12,165 bases of DNA, from the NCBI GenBank assembly GCA_025964635.1, contig JAOPYP010000417.1, positions 1 to 12,165 on the forward strand, read 5' to 3'. The notes beneath the pieces are model-generated. The model did no database searches, was not told the origin of the DNA, and saw only the letters and a program-made list of their open reading frames with translations. Made by a program: the position numbers and the translations under genes. Positions 11,159-12,165 of this stretch are shown piece after piece. The DNA is from Actinomycetes bacterium (GTDB lineage: Bacteria > Actinomycetota > Actinomycetes > Streptosporangiales > Streptosporangiaceae). Each line of letters begins with the position of its first letter. Within the stretch, counting starts at the first letter, position 1.

Positions 11159-11170
11159 CCCACCACCAGG
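11111..11170 (-). repeat. 15-bp tandem repeat spanning the hisI/membrane-gene junction
   Basis: Four units of the type (A/C)(C/G)TGGTGGYGGGATG follow one another: 11170-11156 (the end of hisI), 11155-11141, 11140-11126 and 11125-11111. Each ends in an ATG in the membrane protein frame and carries GGTGG 4 bases before that ATG, so both the start codon and its SD-like sequence are multiplied. The two units at 11111-11140 are identical; the others differ by one to three bases. Confidence 0.85.
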
Positions 11171-11547
11171 GTCGGCAGCGGGTCCGCGTCGAAGCAGGTC
11201 CGGTCGCCGGTGTGGCAGGCCCCGCCGGCCTGATCCACCTTCACCAGCAGCGTGTCGCCGTCACAGTCGAGCGCGACCGCTTTCACCTGCTGCACGTGAC
11301 CCGACGTCTCACCTTTTACCCAGTACTCCTGGCGGCTGCGCGACCAGTAGGTGCACCGGCCGGTGGTCAGGGTGAGGTGCAGCGCCTCGTCGTCCATCCA
11401 GCCGACCATCAGCACCTCGCCAGTGTCGTACTGCTGGGCCACGGCCGGGACCAGGCCGGCCGCGTCCCGCTTCAGCCGCGCGGCGATCTCGGGGTCCAGC
11501 GCGGAAGGGCTCCGGGGGCCGGTGACCGCGCTCGCTTGCGTGTTCAT
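11155..11547 (-). CDS. hisI: Phosphoribosyl-AMP cyclohydrolase
   Basis: HisI opens the adenine ring of phosphoribosyl-AMP in step three of histidine biosynthesis. It has 130 residues, as expected for the single-domain enzyme without the HisE pyrophosphatase. GWMDDEAL (49-56), YWSRSRQEYWVKGETSGH (67-84), the metal-binding DCDGD (D94, C95, D96, D98) and the zinc cysteines C111 and C118 in GGACHTGDRTCF (108-119) identify it. The ATG at 11547 has only a weak GAGAG purine stretch upstream. A GAGAAT hexamer 6 bases before the ATG could be a -10 for a leaderless message, divergent from the neighbouring plus-strand gene. Its stop overlaps the next gene, and its last codons form the first unit of the 15-bp repeat. 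Confidence 0.96.
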   Translation of the reverse strand: MNTQASAVTGPRSPSALDPEIAARLKRDAAGLVPAVAQQYDTGEVLMVGWMDDEALHLTLTTGRCTYWSRSRQEYWVKGETSGHVQQVKAVALDCDGDTLLVKVDQAGGACHTGDRTCFDADPLPTLVVG

Positions 11548-11613
11548 AGCCCGATTCTCTCAGGTCGCGCGCCTGGCCCTCTCCTGGCCATTCCGCTCAC
11601 CCCGCCCGGTGGC

Positions 11614-11619
11614 TACCAT
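11614..11619 (+). promoter_or_regulatory. -10 element of a leaderless transcript
   Basis: TACCAT fits the TAnnnT -10 consensus and ends 6 bases before the A of the ATG at 11626, so transcription would start at or next to the start codon. A weak TTCCGC lies 17 bases upstream in the -35 position. The short 78-base gap to the divergent hisI must hold both promoters. Confidence 0.5.
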
Positions 11620-11625
11620 CGCGGG

Positions 11626-12165
11626 ATGACTCTCGCCCGGGATGAGCGCCTGGCGCTGTGCGCGCTGCTGGAGCAGACTGGCCCGGCCGCGCCCACGCTA
11701 TGCGACGGCTGGACCACCCTCGACCTGGCCGCCCACCTGGTGCTCAGGGAACGCCGCCCGGACGCGGGGGCTGGCATCATGGTCGGGCCGCTGGCCGGGT
11801 ACACGCGCCGGGTGCAGCGGGGGCTGGCCACGCGGGAATCGTTTGGCAGCCTGATCGCCACCATCCGCAACGGGCCGCCGCGGCTGTCCGTGTTCGGCCT
11901 GCCGGGCGTGGACGAGCGGGCCAATCTGGTCGAGTTCTTCGTGCACCACGAGGACATCCGGCGTGGCACCCCCGGCTGGGCGGAGCGGAAGGTCACCCCT
12001 GCGCTGTCCGAGGCCCTGTGGGGGCGGCTCGGCATGGCCCGGTTCGTGCTGCGCAAGGCCCCGGTCGGGGTGGAACTGGTCCGCGACGACATCACCACCG
12101 ACCCGGGCCAGGGGCGTGTCCGGATCACCGCGAAGGCGCGCCCTCCGGTGGTGACCGTCACCGGC
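11626..12165 (+). CDS. TIGR03085-family (DinB/maleylpyruvate isomerase-like) metal-binding protein, 3' end cut off
   Basis: The first 180 codons of a reading frame that runs off the right edge; the family is usually about 200-210 residues. The N-terminus (MTLARDERLALCALLEQTGP) with LCDGWTTLDLAAHLVLRERRP (25-45) is typical of this actinobacterial family, which belongs to the DinB / mycothiol-dependent maleylpyruvate isomerase fold. H37 and the EFFVHHEDIRR stretch (E103, H107, H108, D110) are the likely metal ligands. The substrate is unknown; mycothiol-linked chemistry is only an inference from the fold. In actinobacteria this gene commonly sits divergent from hisI, as here. The ATG at 11626 is chosen because the protein starts exactly where the family does and TACCAT is correctly placed for a leaderless message. 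Confidence 0.88.
   Translation, partial: MTLARDERLALCALLEQTGPAAPTLCDGWTTLDLAAHLVLRERRPDAGAGIMVGPLAGYTRRVQRGLATRESFGSLIATIRNGPPRLSVFGLPGVDERANLVEFFVHHEDIRRGTPGWAERKVTPALSEALWGRLGMARFVLRKAPVGVELVRDDITTDPGQGRVRITAKARPPVVTVTG

Noticed and set aside
11111..11170. Tandem repeat considered as a CRISPR-like array
   Set aside because: Units are 15 bases, directly adjacent without spacers, and within coding sequence.

Overview
The window is strongly GC-rich with extreme G/C at third codon positions, frequent GTG starts and many 4-base ATGA/GTGA gene overlaps, all typical of an actinomycete chromosome. The gene order hisI - trp-operon membrane protein - trpC - trpB - trpA - lgt - gltB - gltD is a known actinobacterial arrangement, with a divergent TIGR03085-type gene beside hisI. 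The order or family of the host cannot be fixed from this sequence alone.

Layout, in transcription order on the minus strand: hisI (11547-11155, histidine biosynthesis) overlaps a Trp_oprn_chp membrane protein (11158-10319). A roughly 320-base region (10318-9995) follows that may hold a trpC promoter and a short leader reading frame. Then come trpC (9994-9185), a 16-codon mini-ORF that overlaps both neighbours, trpB (9141-7894) and trpA (7897-6917), which together make indole-glycerol phosphate and convert it to tryptophan. After a 170-base gap comes lgt (6746-5757, lipoprotein maturation), then gltB (5640-805) and gltD (790 to beyond the left edge), the two subunits of NADPH glutamate synthase. 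On the plus strand only the 5' part of a TIGR03085-family gene (11626 to the right edge) is present.

The most unusual content is a small G/C-rich repeat, seen three times. One copy lies inside gltB, in the linker between the central and FMN domains; two tandem copies lie at the 5' end of trpA. Each copy has a GGGGG-ACGA-CCCCC hairpin followed by a second hairpin whose outer stem differs between copies but stays paired. All copies are read through in frame, two of them giving closely similar peptides (AGEAGRxExVxPPxQ ... GGSSP). The repeat lengthens GltB by about 90 residues and TrpA by about 55-60. This resembles in principle the protein-coding palindromic elements known from Rickettsia, but I cannot match it to a named family.

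Other oddities are a 15-bp tandem repeat that multiplies the start codon of the membrane protein gene, a translationally chained mini-ORF between trpC and trpB, a perfect Shine-Dalgarno in front of a 27-codon frame upstream of trpC, and the absence of trpE and trpD from this trp cluster.
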